A DNA stretch of 64,000 bases from Bedellia somnulentella. Its lineage: Eukaryota; Arthropoda; Insecta; Lepidoptera; Bedelliidae. The position numbers were made by a program, and so were the translations under genes. The stretch lies in NCBI GenBank assembly GCA_963576735.1, contig OY755191.1:6911608-6975607 (forward strand), given 5' to 3'. Positions 23,008 through 34,410 of this stretch are shown in pieces. The notes under the pieces were generated by a model, which was not told the origin of the DNA, made no database searches, and saw only the letters and a program-made list of their open reading frames with translations. Every line of letters starts with the position of its first letter. Positions within the stretch are counted from its first letter, which is position 1.

Positions 23008-24284
23008 TCAATACATAGTATAAAACAAAGTCGCTTTCGCTGTATGTCCGTATGTATGCTTAGATCTTTAAAACTACGCAACGGATTTTGATGCAGTTTT
23101 TTTTAATAGATAGAGTGATTCTTAAGGAAGGTTTGTATGTATAATAAATGCATAATATAGTAGAGAAACACTGATAAATTTAAATATTTCTAATGTAATG
23201 TCGTAAATAAGCACGTTTTTTTGCGCTTATATTGCAAACGCTGGCTGAACCCTACGAGATAGACCAAAATAATGTACTACAGTATTGTTCACCTTAAAAA
23301 GTTCAACAAAAAAGTCCGCGATGGTATATGTCTATCTCTTAGGGATAACCCAGCATAACCATTTTTATTCTTTACTAAAAAAATGTTATTTACGAAGTGA
23401 TTTTAAACAATACAGCATTAATCCTTATCCAATTAAGTACCTTAAATAAATTGTGCATTTATTATAGATCAATATGCTTTTTACAGCATGTAATTTAAGT
23501 GAATATTACCGAAGATATTACAAATTTAAAATGCAGGGTCGTAGTTGTTTGTGCCGGGCGGCGCGTGCCTATAAAAAGCGCGTCGATGGCCGCGCTTCGC
23601 CTTCCTATCCGACTTAGCTTAGGTACACTCCTTTGCCTCGCCAGGGCGGCCTTCAGCCGCCCGGCACACAAGTTATGGTGACGCCGCACAGGCCGCAGGG
23701 CCAGCAGCACCGAACCGGTGGGGTTTTAGTCGGTAAAAGTCCGACATAATCGCTCGAGAGAGCGACGGGGGATCCTATGAGGATTTCCCCACCGGTAAAC
23801 AAAAAAAAAAAAAAACCGCTTCGCCTTACAGCACTTTATGATTTGCAGCGATCGCACGCGTTTATCGGAGCTCTCTAGCGAGGAAAATATCAAGAATTAA
23901 TTAAACTGAATAGAATAAGTATCTTTTGTTGTTGATTATCTTTTAATTTTTATTATTATTATTATATTAGTAGTATTGTAAGTACATTAGGTTAGATAGG
24001 ATTAGCTTAAAACCATATTTCTTGGTATTTCTTCCATTAAGACTTTGATTTGAATTTAGAGTTAAGACAATTTAGTATTAGGGCGAGCATTTTCAATTAT
24101 TGAAAATTATAGTTAAGTTCATAGAAGAACTGAATAGAATAGGTATATTTTGTTGTTGATAATCTTTTGTTTTTAGTCGAACGAATAGTAAGTAAATATT
24201 TTTTACTCCAGCACTAACCAAAAGGACATTCTGTAGTAGGTATATTTTGCATTGCACCCGTGCGAAGCCGGGGCGGGTCGCTAG
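23008..24284 (+). mobile_element. Non-autonomous Helitron
   Basis: Starts TC directly after A (23008) and ends CTAG (24281-24284) before T, the expected A/T target. The 5' part has the common insect Helitron wording (ACAAAGTCGCTTTCGCTGTA, CTACGCAACGGATTTTGATG); the 3' part has the GC-rich hairpin CCCGTGCGAAGCCGGGGCGG. No Rep/helicase gene. Contains a SINE at 23604-23816. Confidence 0.75.
23604..23816 (+). mobile_element. Poly(A)-tailed SINE inside the Helitron
   Basis: Flanked by 11-bp repeats CGCTTCGCCTT (23593-23603 and 23817-23827). Ends in a poly(A) run (about 23801-23815) after ACCGGTGGGGTTTTAGTCGG and GGGGGATCCTATGAGGATTT, wording known from lepidopteran SINEs. A 13-bp motif (TGTGCCGGGCGGC, near 23550) has its complement at about 23655, so the head can pair with the Helitron flank. 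Confidence 0.65.
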
Positions 24285-24594
24285 TTTATTTAATAAATTA
24301 TTGGAAATTTAACGTTCTTATTTGCGGTAGCATATTAGAGACCATTTTCTTATAAATATTGTGCAAAAAAAATATTATTTTTAGCATGGGTGTGTACTTA
24401 TCATATTTGACCTGTGATTGAGAAATGACCTGTAATTAACAGTCCTATCATTTGTTGCGTTTTTCCAGTAGAAAGAGCGTCAAAAATTACATATAAATGC
24501 ATTATTAACTATTTTTATGTAAAAAACGCATTTACTACATTTTACCAGTAAGCAGACGATATGTTAAATACCTTTCAGGACATCCGCTGAATAT

Positions 24595-25866
24595 AGAATA
24601 GAATAGAATAACTCTTTATTACACATCAAACACAAATTTACAAAAATAATAATATGATCAAACAGTTTACAGTGAGGTACAATTGGGGGTCTTATCGCTA
24701 AAAGCGATCTCTTCCAGACAACCTTTGGAAGGTGAGATCGATAAATTAATTATTTGGGTAGATGCACAAAACAAGGCCAAAAAACATAATAATCTATTAA
24801 GCTTACTTAAAACTAAGTTATTTAATTTAAATAACAATATAAATATTAATCATACAAAATAATATAACAATACAATATACAATACAATTAACTAAACCAA
24901 ATATTAAAAGTCTATCGATTTGTCAGAGAAACGGCTATGAAATGGCGATCAAGCTGTATAATCTAGTTAAGGATGAGACAAAATTACTGACATACAATAA
25001 ATATAAAATTATCATTTTTAATTATCTTTTGGACAACTGTTTCTATACAATTGATGACTTTATTAAAAATTGCAATATTTGACTTTTAAATTTTAACTAT
25101 GTTTTTCCTTTTTTTATTTTTTATGACATTGAAATTGTAATAAAGTTTATATAATATTTTGACATGTGTTGCCCTGATTTACTTTATAATATAATAATTA
25201 TGTTTTTTTTTCTTTTCTTCATTTTTTCATGACATTTTAATTTTAATAAAATTGATAATATTTGGACATGTGTGTTGCCTTACAAAATTTTAATAATGTT
25301 TTAACTTTATTTTTTATTTTTAATATGACAGACAATGTTATTGTAGTAGTTTTAAGATATGTCGAAAAAAAATATCAATAATTTTAATGTTTAAAAATTT
25401 GCACGCCTTACTGGCAGTACATGCATAGGCCTTTATTTTATACACCACCATTTATACTCATGTATTGGCAAATAAATGATATTATTTTTTTACGAATATG
25501 AACACATACATAAATAACTACATACTTTTATACATACAAGCAATACAAATACCTAAATAAAATACACATATACGTTTAAGAAATATAATTAAAATATATA
25601 GTTTAAAAAGCAACAGTATAACAGCGCTTCAGTGAGAAAGTGTTGTTTCACCAGATCTTTGAACACATTCAGTGATTAAGTTTCCACAGGAAGTGCGTTC
25701 CACAATTGCACAGCGTGTACAGAAAAAGAAGAGCCATAGAAATTGGTTGTATGAGAGGGAATAGATAATTGAAGATTATGGTCTGAACGTAAATTAAGGT
25801 TATGGGAAGAAGAGAGGAATTGAAAACGTTCTTTTAGATAGAAGGGGGTGGCAGGATTGAACAAGA
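24595..25866 (-). mobile_element. 5'-truncated LINE (CR1/jockey-like) with (ATTCT)n tail
   Basis: Reverse strand. Flanked by GAATATA-type repeats (about 24585-24592 and 25866-25873), with the empty site in R at 47255. The ORF end is at 25864-25676 (FYLKERFQFLSSSHNLNLR, FYGSSFSVHAVQLWNALPVE), the usual C-terminus of jockey/CR1-like polymerases. A long AT-rich 3' untranslated region follows, and it ends in repeated ATTCT near 24595-24612. At 25090-25290 two similar 80-100 bp blocks (..TTTGACATGTGTTGCC, ..TTTGGACATGTGTGTTGCC) form a tandem duplication of the 3' region. Confidence 0.6.
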
Positions 25867-26224
25867 TAGAATATATGAAGTTATTGAACCGTGTTATTGT
25901 TTATCTTGTATGATTTTTCTGAGCTTTGAACAGTTTTCAACTATTTTAAATATGTTGGTTTGTTAAATATGTTGGTTTGATTTAAATTTACTCGGTTATT
26001 AAAATTAAACTAACATATAATACAAACATATATAATTATTCATTAAAATATTATACGCTGTTTATTTCTACTATTCTTGTCCCTTGTCCACTTCCAAATG
26101 TGGCTGAGGAGTTTCCAGCTCTAAAGCTCCGGCTATCCTTTTTGGGATTTATGGCCGTGAGTATATGCATGTATGTAAAATTTTATCTTCTATTTTATAT
26201 TAACGTTTGAACATAGATTGAGAC

Positions 26225-26444
26225 ATAATTTAAATCTTTTTGTTCATTAAAACCTCATGTGGGGATTATGACTAATAAATAAAGAATAAATAAAGGAAAG
26301 AAAAAATTCGATACAGGCGGGAATCGAACCCGCGACCTCGGGTATACACCCCCGTCGCTCTGTGAATTGAGCTACCGTGTCAATGGCTGCCAGCGCGGGT
26401 TCGATTCCCGCCTGTGTCGATTTTTTTCTTTCCTTTATTTATTA
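26225..26444. mobile_element. FB-tRNA foldback element, copy 1
   Basis: 220 bp, flanked by 12-bp repeats ATAGATTGAGAC (26213-26224 and 26445-26456). The left part carries ACCTCATGTGGGGATTAT. Then two arms of roughly 45-55 bp are inverted repeats of each other: AAAGGAAAGAAAAAATTCGA plus the T-arm AGGCGGGAATCGAACCCGCG on the left, and the complement on the right. Between them is an almost complete antisense tRNA-like sequence (TGAGCTACCGTGTC is its 5' end). Confidence 0.75.
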
Positions 26445-26481
26445 ATAGATTGAGACGGTTAAGAGACAAGTTTTCTGTATT

Positions 26482-26730
26482 CATACACATACATACATAT
26501 ACTCACGGCTAGCGGGTAGCCAGAGCTAAGGATTTAGAAATTTCTCAGCCAATTTCGGAAAGTGAAGTGGGGAAAAGGTGGTAAAATAAAGGTTGTTGGT
26601 GATGGGTCTCCAACCGCATCGCCCAAAAATCCCTTAAAAGCCCCAGTACCGTTAGTCGTCTCTTATGTACTCCCATCGGAAAAAATGGGGTAGTGCTATT
26701 ATAAACCGACACTATACAGCAGCTGTAGTC
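26482..26730 (-). mobile_element. SINE-alpha copy in R
   Basis: Same consensus as 14973-15237. Tail (CATACATACATA) at left, head (CGACACTATACAGC) at right. Short flanking repeats CTGTAT on each side; absent from the R copy at 47590. Confidence 0.7.
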
Positions 26731-26799
26731 TGTATCCAAAGTTGTTAATTAAAAAATGCTATTGATTGTAAAAAGATGAGTGGAAAAAAGATAGTCAAA

Positions 26800-26930
26800 T
26801 AAAAGATGTTGGTGGTGAACTTCCAAAAGTGGCTAAGGAATTTCTTATTCCGAAGCTCTGATTACCCCTTCCAGGGATTTATTGCCGTGAGTATATCATA
26901 TAGTATGTGAGTATGTATGCCCAATAAATT
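26800..26930 (+). repeat. SINE-alpha-related 3' end, ancient part of R
   Basis: AACTTCCAAAAGTGGCTAAG .. TTTATTGCCGTGAGTATAT. The same piece is in the other R copy at 47700-47830, so it predates the R duplication. Confidence 0.6.
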
Positions 26931-27590
26931 ATTTTGTGAGTCCTGTACCCTTAATTTTACCTGAAGAGATAGAATAGTGTTAGTTAATGCTGATACTATA
27001 GTTGTAGTAGAATAAGAAAGTCATCTGCAAAATTATAATTCTGCTGAATATACATGAGAAAAGCTTCCACATAGTAGAATTATTAACCCCGTCGTGCACA
27101 TTTCACTTGCAACGCTAAACTGCAGTATGGTACATTGGACACATTTAGATCAAATAGAGAGAGTGCTCAAAAAGGTAGCTACTGAATAATTATTGAATTT
27201 AGACGAAGCTCGAGAAGTTTTCCAAAAGGGTACTAAGTGGAGATCGATAGTATTTACCTATACTGCTAGGAACTAATGGTTTGAGTATATATGCATGTAA
27301 TTTATTAACTGAACTAAGTAGTTTTTTTTCTAATTACCTCTAAGAAAAATTATGAAAGTCTGGAATTTCAATTGCGGGTAGCTTTATCGAATAAGACAGC
27401 GACGGAGTTCCCGCGATCTGATGAAACCCGCGGGCGAAGTTGCGGCAATCAACCGTATTGACACTTGTTAGCGGGAAATTGCTTATTATCCACATACGTA
27501 CTCTTCTCATAATAGAATGATCAATACGACGTCCTGGCAACTTAAAACTATTCGAATGATAACCTTTTAAAATGATCAGGAGCTAAGTAT

Positions 27591-29159
27591 ACGGAGGACG
27601 TAGGGAGAGATGAGTGAAACAATCAAGAACTGATTTAATACTACGCATATCACATATGCGCTCAGCCTTTTAGAAAGTGTTAGTATATGGGGTCCCCATT
27701 GCAACTTAGAATCGATTGTTATCCTTAGGAATTTTGTCTCTTTCACTTATTCTACTTTTGCTCTGAACTGCAATTTTCAGTCTTTTCACATAAAGCAATC
27801 TCGTGCAGATAACTATTGTTATTGAATACTTGAAAGCATTCACGTCCATATCTCGGAAATGTTGGCGGAGGTACTACTACTTGTAAAAACTATGGGATAT
27901 TTTGCCACCTTATGGCCAAAGGACCCACTTTTTACTGTGGATCCTACAGCTTATTTGAATTTCCAATTGTCACACTATAGACTCAAAGGTATACTCTGCC
28001 GTATCTATAGCGTGACGTGAAATCTATTTCTAGGTCTTTGTATTAGAACAATGTATTTCTTACATTAATGAATTGTAAAAACTCAACGGCTTTATTAATA
28101 TAACCGGGTACAAAATAGGTCACTCGCTTTTCAGAATATAAATCCACATCCCTTAATTCTCCGAAAACAAACTATCACGCTTTTGTTAATTATTGCTCTC
28201 GTTTTAGCTGCTGGAAATGAATTTTTCGCACTTGTATATTAATTACTTCTTCATAGAAAAATACTTATTTACTGAAGTACTTGGAAGTAGGTCAATAAAG
28301 TGTTAATAATTCAGCTTTGCTTCCGTGGTTTGTAGTTGAAGTGTAATTCCTGGGATAGTTTTATATGTTATCAAAAGCTGTATTGCTAGAACACAATTTT
28401 TGGGTAAGACAGGGTTACTTCTCTAGTGCAACTTATCTCTCTAGTTAAATTAATTAAGATGAAAATTATAATGTCATGTATTTTATGTTTTTGCTTTTGC
28501 CTGTTTACCTATACTAAGAAGACACAATATCATATCTCTTTGACTGGTTGCAAAGTACGTAAATACATAAAAAAACTATGGGCCTTTAGCTTTAAAACTT
28601 TTGTTGGTCCGCGATATCATGAAAACCTATAACCTTTTAGTCTACCATATTATTTTCTCCCAAATATACACTCATATATAACCCATAAGTGGTTGACCTG
28701 AATACGCTCTGGCTTCTCCTTTTTGTAAGTGAAGTTGTGATAGGTAAAAATGTCATTCAATTACACAATGTTATTACATCGATAAAATTTTGAAACTTTA
28801 ATTATTATAATAAAAAACTTCTTCCAAGTTGCATAAAATCACGTCATTACAAAAATAATTCTCGTATTCGTCCAACTTTCAGCGCGCTATTTTACTATCC
28901 AATATTGCAAAGTAGACTGTTTTCACTTCCAACTTATACTTACCTACTGCCGCAGTAATGATGTAGAGTTACCTGACTTTAGTTGGGTGCAACTATTTAG
29001 TTGGTTCGTCCATTTATGAATTCTATTTAAATATGCTTCTAAGATAATATAGATTCTGTAAAAAACTAGCCAAGTCTCGATAAAGCTGCTTGTTTCTCTC
29101 TAAAAAGTAATGAAATCTCTTAAATAAGTGGAGCCAAGTCTAAGGTTCCTTACTATGAT
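27591..29159. other. Gene-free stretch
   Basis: No convincing gene. A 34-bp string around 27770-27803 (TTCAGTCTTTTCACATAAAG core) recurs at 49527-49559. A 68-codon frame at 28426-28632 begins with a hydrophobic Cys-rich segment, but nothing else supports it. Confidence 0.4.
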
Positions 29160-29571
29160 TTATTTATTATACATACATACATACATACATATTCTCACGC
29201 CGTTAGTTCCCATTGGGGTAGGCAGAGACTATCGATCGCCACCTTGTACGATCCTGGCAAACCTCTTTGGCTTCGTTTACATCCATCAATCTTTTCATAC
29301 ATGCTCTTTTATTCTTCATACTGCGGACACCTGCCTTTTTGAGCACATTTTCTATTTGATCCAAATGTGTCCTCCGAGGTCGTCCTCTACTAACATTACC
29401 TTTCACATTGGCTCTATATATCTCTTTCACCAATTTACTGTCATCCATCCTCTCTATGTGCCCAAACCATCTCAACATTCCTTTTTCTATCTTTCTTACA
29501 ATATCATCTTTTACACCACACCTTTCACGAATCATATCATTCCTCACACGATCACATAACCTTACATTACA

Positions 29572-31071
29572 ACCAGATTCCAAATTCTTGGGCTATATTA
29601 CTCCAGCAGCTGGAACAGCAAAATTTATACAGAAAGAAATCCTGAAGTTTTTTTGACAGAAAACATATCTCTGGATCATTTATTGGCTATAGGATGTGAT
29701 GGCACTAACGTCAATGTTGGAAAATTTGGTGGTGTGATAAAGTTAATGGAAAAAGCCTTAAAGAGACCATTACAATGGATAATCTGTTTGCTTCACATGA
29801 ACGAATTGCCTTTTCGCCATTTATTTTCCATGGTCGATGGCTCCACAACTGGTCCAAGAACATTTGTCGGTGAAATTGGAAAAAAATTGGAAAATTGTGA
29901 GAAGAAAGCTGTCGTTAGATTCCAGAAAATTTCAGGACAATTGCCACCCATAGATACGAAAGATCTGAGTTCTGACCAACTTTATTTGTACCGAATCGTG
30001 TCAGCTGTTATATCAGGTGAATGCCCTGATGATTTAGGTCACAAATCACCTGGAAAAATGTCTCATGCTAGATGGCTCACACGAGCTAACCGACTTCTTC
30101 GTCTTTACATAGCAACTTCAAATCCATCTGATGAACTTCTAAGTTTGGCAACTTATGTTGTCAAAGTATACGCTCCTACATGGTTTGACATTAAAAGCCA
30201 CCCAAGTTGCAAAGATGGAGGAAGACATCTATGGCAATTAATCTCACGATCTCGTTACTTATCAACGGGATTGAAGGCTGTGGTTGATCCAGTGATACAG
30301 CGTAATAGTTACTTCGCACACCCTGAAAATCTTTTGCTAGCGATGTTATCAGACCCGGAAAACCACATCAGGGAATTGGCTTTGCGTCGGATTTTGAAAG
30401 CACGTGGTGAAAAAACACAAAATCTGAGAATATTTCAGGTTCCAGAAGTAAATATGGATGCTGATGTTTACTACAACCTTATAAACTGGCAGAATTATGT
30501 AACAGAACCACCTATTCTGACAAACATCCCCGACAAAGAGCTTGAAGCACTGATTAAACAAAAAGAGGACATTGAACTATTTTTTTTACGTTTGCTTTGT
30601 CATACACAGGCAGTTGAGAGGTCAGTAAAGACTGTAACTGAAGCTTCAGGAAGTGTGTGCACTAAATCAGCTCGTGAAGGTTTCATTAAAGCAAAACTTG
30701 CGTCCCGAAAACTAATGTCCAAATTTGACAGCAAAAAAGATTTTAAAGTTGAATAAGATACATTTATATTATAGTTTTTTAAGTTTTTTAATATAAGACA
30801 ACTTAATAATTAACAATAAAAGGAGTTATTTGTTGCTGATTTATAATTTGTTTTATTATTTACTCGCAATCTACAACAAATAAATAGATTGTTTGAAACA
30901 CAAAATTCTGCATTTTTAAAAATTTTCAAGTTCAATCCGGTGATAGAAGGTAACATCCAATTGACTTGAAACTTTTTATTACACGTTTTATGATCACTTA
31001 CCACCGTTTGATTGATAGCAGTTTAAAAAAAAACACAACTTTTTTTTTTCATACTAGAGTGACCCACCCTA
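29572..31071 (+). mobile_element. Transposase-like gene segment inserted in LINE-B
   Basis: Interrupts LINE-B and is flanked by a 24-bp direct repeat of LINE-B sequence (29548-29571 and 31072-31095, core CACATAACCTTACATTAC). The right end reads CTAGAGTGACCCACCCTA after a T run, and resembles a terminus I associate with this insect transposon type. The left end starts abruptly inside the coding region, so the element is 5'-truncated. Confidence 0.55.
29653..30756 (+). pseudogene. Uncharacterised insect transposase-like protein, N-terminally truncated
   Basis: Open frame of 367 codons to the stop at 30754-30756. Upstream 29573-29652 encodes KFLGYITPAAGTAKFIQKEI in a shifted frame, so the protein extended further and a frameshift or stop lies near 29650. 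Conserved-looking blocks: LLAIGCDGTNVNVGKFGG, LLHMNELPFRHLF, MSHARWLTRANRLLRLYIA, HPENLLLAMLSD, LCHTQAVERSVKTVTEAS. CDGTN, HARWLTRANR and the C-terminal block near QAVER suggest an RNase H-fold, hAT-related transposase, but this is inference. A polyadenylation signal lies at about 30815. It contrasts with its flanks by its long open frame. Confidence 0.55.
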
Positions 31072-31339
31072 ACGATCACATAACCTTACATTACACACTT
31101 TTCTGAGGGATCTCATTTCTACTGCATTCACTCTACTTTCATGCTTCTTCTGCCACACCCAACATTCGCTGCCATACATAAGCGTAGGAACAAGGACAGC
31201 CTCATGCACAGCCATTCGGGCCTTTTCAGACACCGATTGACTAGACATTAGACTATCCAGTGCTCCATTTACCGCATTACCCTTTTTCACTCTTCTCTCG
31301 ATATCTTCATCACATTCATTATTTATTATAACAGATTAT

Positions 31340-31831
31340 TTTACGTGACTACGGTACGGCAGTGTTTTCTTCGCGCTCGGACTTTTGATTTTGAATTGAA
31401 TTGTTGCATTGTAAAATTGTAATTGATTTTTATAAATTTTGAGTATTGTGATACTAATAGAAGCAGCATATTTTGATAGTACTATATATTGTGAATCGGC
31501 GTAATTGTGGACATATAAAAGTGATATCGTCCGTGTAAGTGAACTTTGATACCATTGGGTGCGGTCACCGGTGCATGCGGTTGAAGTAGGAATACGTAGA
31601 ATACGAAAGAAAGTAAGAAAGGAATAAAAGGACACGATATCCTTTGGACAGGGAATCGTATTGTTGATCAAAGTTTGAATGCATTCATATCTCAACAAAA
31701 TTATTGAAGAACTAACACCACTTGGAATAACAAAGGACTGAACAACTCACCTTCCAACAGCAGGTGAGTCCAAATTGTCACACTTATTTTAATTACAATG
31801 TTCCACCATGAACATTGTTGGTAGCAGAGCA
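31340..31831 (+). mobile_element. Candidate solo LTR plus primer-binding site
   Basis: 31819-31831 reads TGGTAGCAGAGCA, exactly complementary to the 3' end of insect initiator tRNA-Met including CCA. This is the usual minus-strand primer site just downstream of a 5' LTR. Upstream sequence has a TATA-like ACATATAAAAG (about 31510) and an AATAAA-like signal (about 31623). Exact LTR borders (TG..CA) could not be fixed, and no gag or pol follows: LINE-B sequence begins about 30 bp later. Confidence 0.45.
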
Positions 31832-31952
31832 GAAACACAGAACATAATTTTGGTCTTGGCTATAGATATGTGTCAAAAGGGCGGGCGTCTGAAGTATGAA
31901 GAATAAAATATCACGTATGAAAAGATTGATGAATGTTAACGAAGTTAGAGAA

Positions 31953-32241
31953 TTTAATGTTTTTTGACATGAATTCCTCATGTGGGGATTATTACTCATA
32001 AATAAAAGATGTTATTAAAGGAAAGAAAAATTTCGAATTAGTTCAAATTCGGAGGTAGGAAACGCAAACACTACTTGAACGTGTAAAAAAGAAACAAAGG
32101 ATAGAGAAATTTCGCGCTGGATGCCAACTGACACTGTAGCTCAGTTGGCAGAGCGACACGGGGGCGTATACCCGAAGGTCGCGGGTTCGAACCCCGCCAG
32201 TGTCGAAATTTTTCTTTCCTTTAATAACATCTTTTATTTAT
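31953..32241. mobile_element. FB-tRNA foldback element, copy 2
   Basis: 289 bp, inserted in LINE-B with perfect 12-bp duplications GAAGTTAGAGAA (31941-31952 and 32242-32253). The inner arms are a perfect 37-bp inverted repeat (32000-32036 and 32203-32239), including AGATGTTATT, a variant not present in the other family members. The right arm abuts a tRNA-like sequence at 32130-32204; the left arm in this copy lacks its tRNA half. Confidence 0.8.
32130..32204 (+). other. tRNA-like sequence inside FB-tRNA
   Basis: 75 nt with 7-bp acceptor stem GACACTG/CAGTGTC, D-arm GCTC/GAGC, T-arm GCGGG/CCCGC with TTCGAAC loop. The anticodon arm is wrong in length (CGGG/CCCG with an 8-nt loop), and U33 is not evident. 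It lies in a mobile element, so it is a tRNA-derived module with pol III A and B boxes, not a functional tRNA gene. Confidence 0.6.
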
Positions 32242-32345
32242 GAAGTTAGAGAAGTTTGCCAAGATACTAAGTGGCGATCGATAGTCTCTGCCTTCCCCAA
32301 TGGGAACTAGCGGCGTGAGTAAATGTATGTTCTAAGATTAACGAA

Positions 32346-33721
32346 GAGAGGTTAACAATTAGGTTAAGTAAATAAAATACTAAATCAATTCCACTGCCAA
32401 TAAAAAATATATCCTGATCCACTAGGCTCCAAAATAAGTATATTGGTCGAAAGGAATACAAACTTTAGATATTATTTAATAATCTTTCGTGGAACCTAAA
32501 ATGAGCTCTATTAAATGCTGATTTTGAATTTTACGCGCAAATCACTCAACGACTTAAAACCAATAACTAAATAGCATTTCCATTTACAGTACATTTACAA
32601 ATTTTATAATCATCAGCTAATTGACGCCCTCTGCTAAAAATAGGTCTCCACAAATATCTCCACAACCACCGAACAACTTGTGTGTTTCCCCATACCCATC
32701 GGCTTCCTGACACCTACACCAAGTCTTCAATCTACCTACATCAACTCTTCAATCTAACTACACCAAGTCTTCAATCTACCTAGTGGAAGGCCTTTATATA
32801 CTGCGTCATTCGGTACGTCTCCGCCACCCAAGAACCTTGGAACTTTTGCATGCATATACCCATTGTATATATACATATACATACTGTCTATTGCCACTTA
32901 AGTTTGGCAACCTTATGGACTTCATCTGATCTACTCTACTACGGATCTCTTCGTTGCAAATTCACATTCGCTTTGTGAAATTTTTAACATAGCTCTCTCC
33001 ATTGCCTATTGGTCGAAGTTGAGGCTTCTAATGAGGCCCATTGTAAGAAGCCTGAGACATCACTGGCAGCACGCAAAGACCTTTGTCTTTACACTCTGCT
33101 TCTGACCTCAATTTCAAAGTTGGCTTTATCTTACCGAATGGTTTGTCCTAGTTAAACATATTGCTAAACAACTTCCAGTGTAGAGTCTCCAACTTTAGTA
33201 GGTGTATGTTTGCTAAATACATCTTCCGATGGCCTTTGACCACGTGAAATAAAACAAGATTGGTCAAAGGCTCTAGGACAAATATATAATAGTTGAAATG
33301 CAAAATAGAGGAGGAATGGATCTTAGCTCCAAAAAGCGAAAGAGGGGTCAGGTTAGAAAAATTGTTCTGAATCTCTGATGAAATCCAGATATTGAATCTA
33401 AATATTTCCATCGCAATGTTAATAGACTAATGGCGGGCTCGTAGCAGAGGACAATGCAGGCAGTCGGCGCACCGCTAAACTCTTTATACTCGCAGTTAAT
33501 CCGAGTGGGCTTTTTGTTCGCTACCATAATCTATTTATTGTTGTCGGTCATTATTTGGCAGAAAGAAATTTGTATCCAAATGTTTTTTTCCGCAAATTAA
33601 AAGTTTTTGAAGGTATTAATAATTTAAAGGTTGTTCTTCGATACTGAAATTGACATGATTCGTCCTTTGTAATATTCCAATCTATTGCGGCAATCATTTT
33701 ATTTTCAGATTTTATTGATTA
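32346..33721. other. Gene-free stretch
   Basis: No gene. 32714-32779 is a three-unit 22-bp tandem repeat (CTACACCAAGTCTTCAATCT type; units 1 and 3 identical). Confidence 0.5.
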
Positions 33722-33845
33722 GCATAGCACTAACCCATTTCTTCCCGCGGTTGTCGTTCCTCTTGTACTTAGGTTGCTGGAGTTATTGACGTGCTTGTTG
33801 CTGATGTGGTTATGGACCCCTCACCAACAAACTTTATTTTACGAG
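33722..33845 (+). mobile_element. Degenerate SINE-alpha
   Basis: AGCACTAACCCATTTCTTCC and CTCACCAACAAACTTTATTT follow the SINE-alpha head and middle with many substitutions; no tail. Confidence 0.5.
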
Positions 33846-34195
33846 AGCGGGATGTTCAGTATCTAGCCTTTGCAATATAAAAATAAAGAATTGTAAAAAA
33901 AAAAATAACATTTTAAAATCTTATATACGTTCTAAATTTAATCAGTTTGTGTAATAAAAATATTATTTTGTTTTCGTTTGATTAAATATTTTGTCGGCTG
34001 TATTCAAATTGGATATAATTGAACTACGCGGTGTTTTAGTTTTTGTTTATATAGCGGATAGGATAAATAAATAATAAATAAAAAATGTTCATTCAAATAA
34101 AGTTTCAGTAACAATTATTACATAAGTTAATTATTATAAGGCTATTATCATCCCACCCTAATACAAGGGAAAGCCCACTTCCAAATGTACATACA

Positions 34196-34397
34196 TAACA
34201 TAACATAAACGTTCACGCCGAATATCCCCGAAGGGGTTGGCAGAGGTACTGATACTTCTGAACATCACGTGACTTAGTCACCCAGTGTTCAGAGTACCCA
34301 CGTTTTGCATGGACAGTGTACTCACGTGATAGGGGGCAGGCCCATCGCCGTTTTGTACGAATACACTGTCACATGACTAAGTACAACTCAGTACAAC
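34196..34397 (-). mobile_element. SINE-beta, 5'-truncated, with 13-bp duplication
   Basis: Tail (ATAACATAACATAAACGTTC) at left. Flanked by AAATGTACATACA (34183-34195 and 34398-34410). Confidence 0.75.
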
Positions 34398-34410
34398 AAA
34401 TGTACATACA

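Larger units (their letters stand above)
22897..24558. mobile_element. TIR DNA element, host of the nested Helitron
   Basis: Termini are inverted repeats of about 30 bp: CGTCTGCTTACTGGTAAAAT from 22897 and its complement ending at 24558. The flanks carry ATAT on both sides, and the R copy near 47220 keeps an uninterrupted GATATACGTTAAATACC, so the target was TA/ATAT. No transposase remains, so it was a MITE-like element of about 380 bp before the Helitron entered. Confidence 0.7.
20640..27590 (+). repeat. Repeat R, copy 2, with at least five nested insertions
   Basis: Collinear with 45600-48600 once insertions are removed. The R pieces are 20640-21169, 22596-22896, 24559-24594, 25867-26224, 26445-26481, 26731-27180 and beyond. 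The inserted parts are LINE-D (21170-22595), a TIR element (22897-24558), a reverse LINE (24595-25866), FB-tRNA (26225-26444) and SINE-alpha (26482-26730). The other R copy gives the empty site for each, so the borders are well supported. 27360-27590 also matches 13260-13470. Confidence 0.7.
29172..31318 (-). mobile_element. LINE-B, 5'-truncated copy with 12-bp duplication
   Basis: Flanked by TTATTTATTATA (29160-29171 and 31319-31330). The 3' part (29583-29203) encodes GMLRWFGHIERM, RGRPRRTHLDQIE and WRSIVSAYPNGN. The 5' part (31290-31072) encodes VLVPTLMYGSECWVWQKKHE. The two are separated by an unrelated 1.5-kb insertion (29572-31071). Confidence 0.8.
31860..32345 (+). pseudogene. LINE-B 3' end, forward copy split by FB-tRNA
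   Basis: Encodes RAGVRSMKN, MKRLMNVNEVRE up to 31952 and, after the insertion, EVREVCQDTKWRSIVSAF to GGCGTGAGTAAATGTATG at 32325. Degenerate but continuous. Confidence 0.7.

Noticed and set aside
28426..28632. Small secreted protein with hydrophobic Cys-rich start
   Set aside because: Single short frame in AT-rich DNA, no splice or promoter support.
32130..32204. Functional tRNA gene
   Set aside because: Acceptor, D and T arms pair well, but the anticodon arm has the wrong length and the sequence is part of a foldback element present in several copies.
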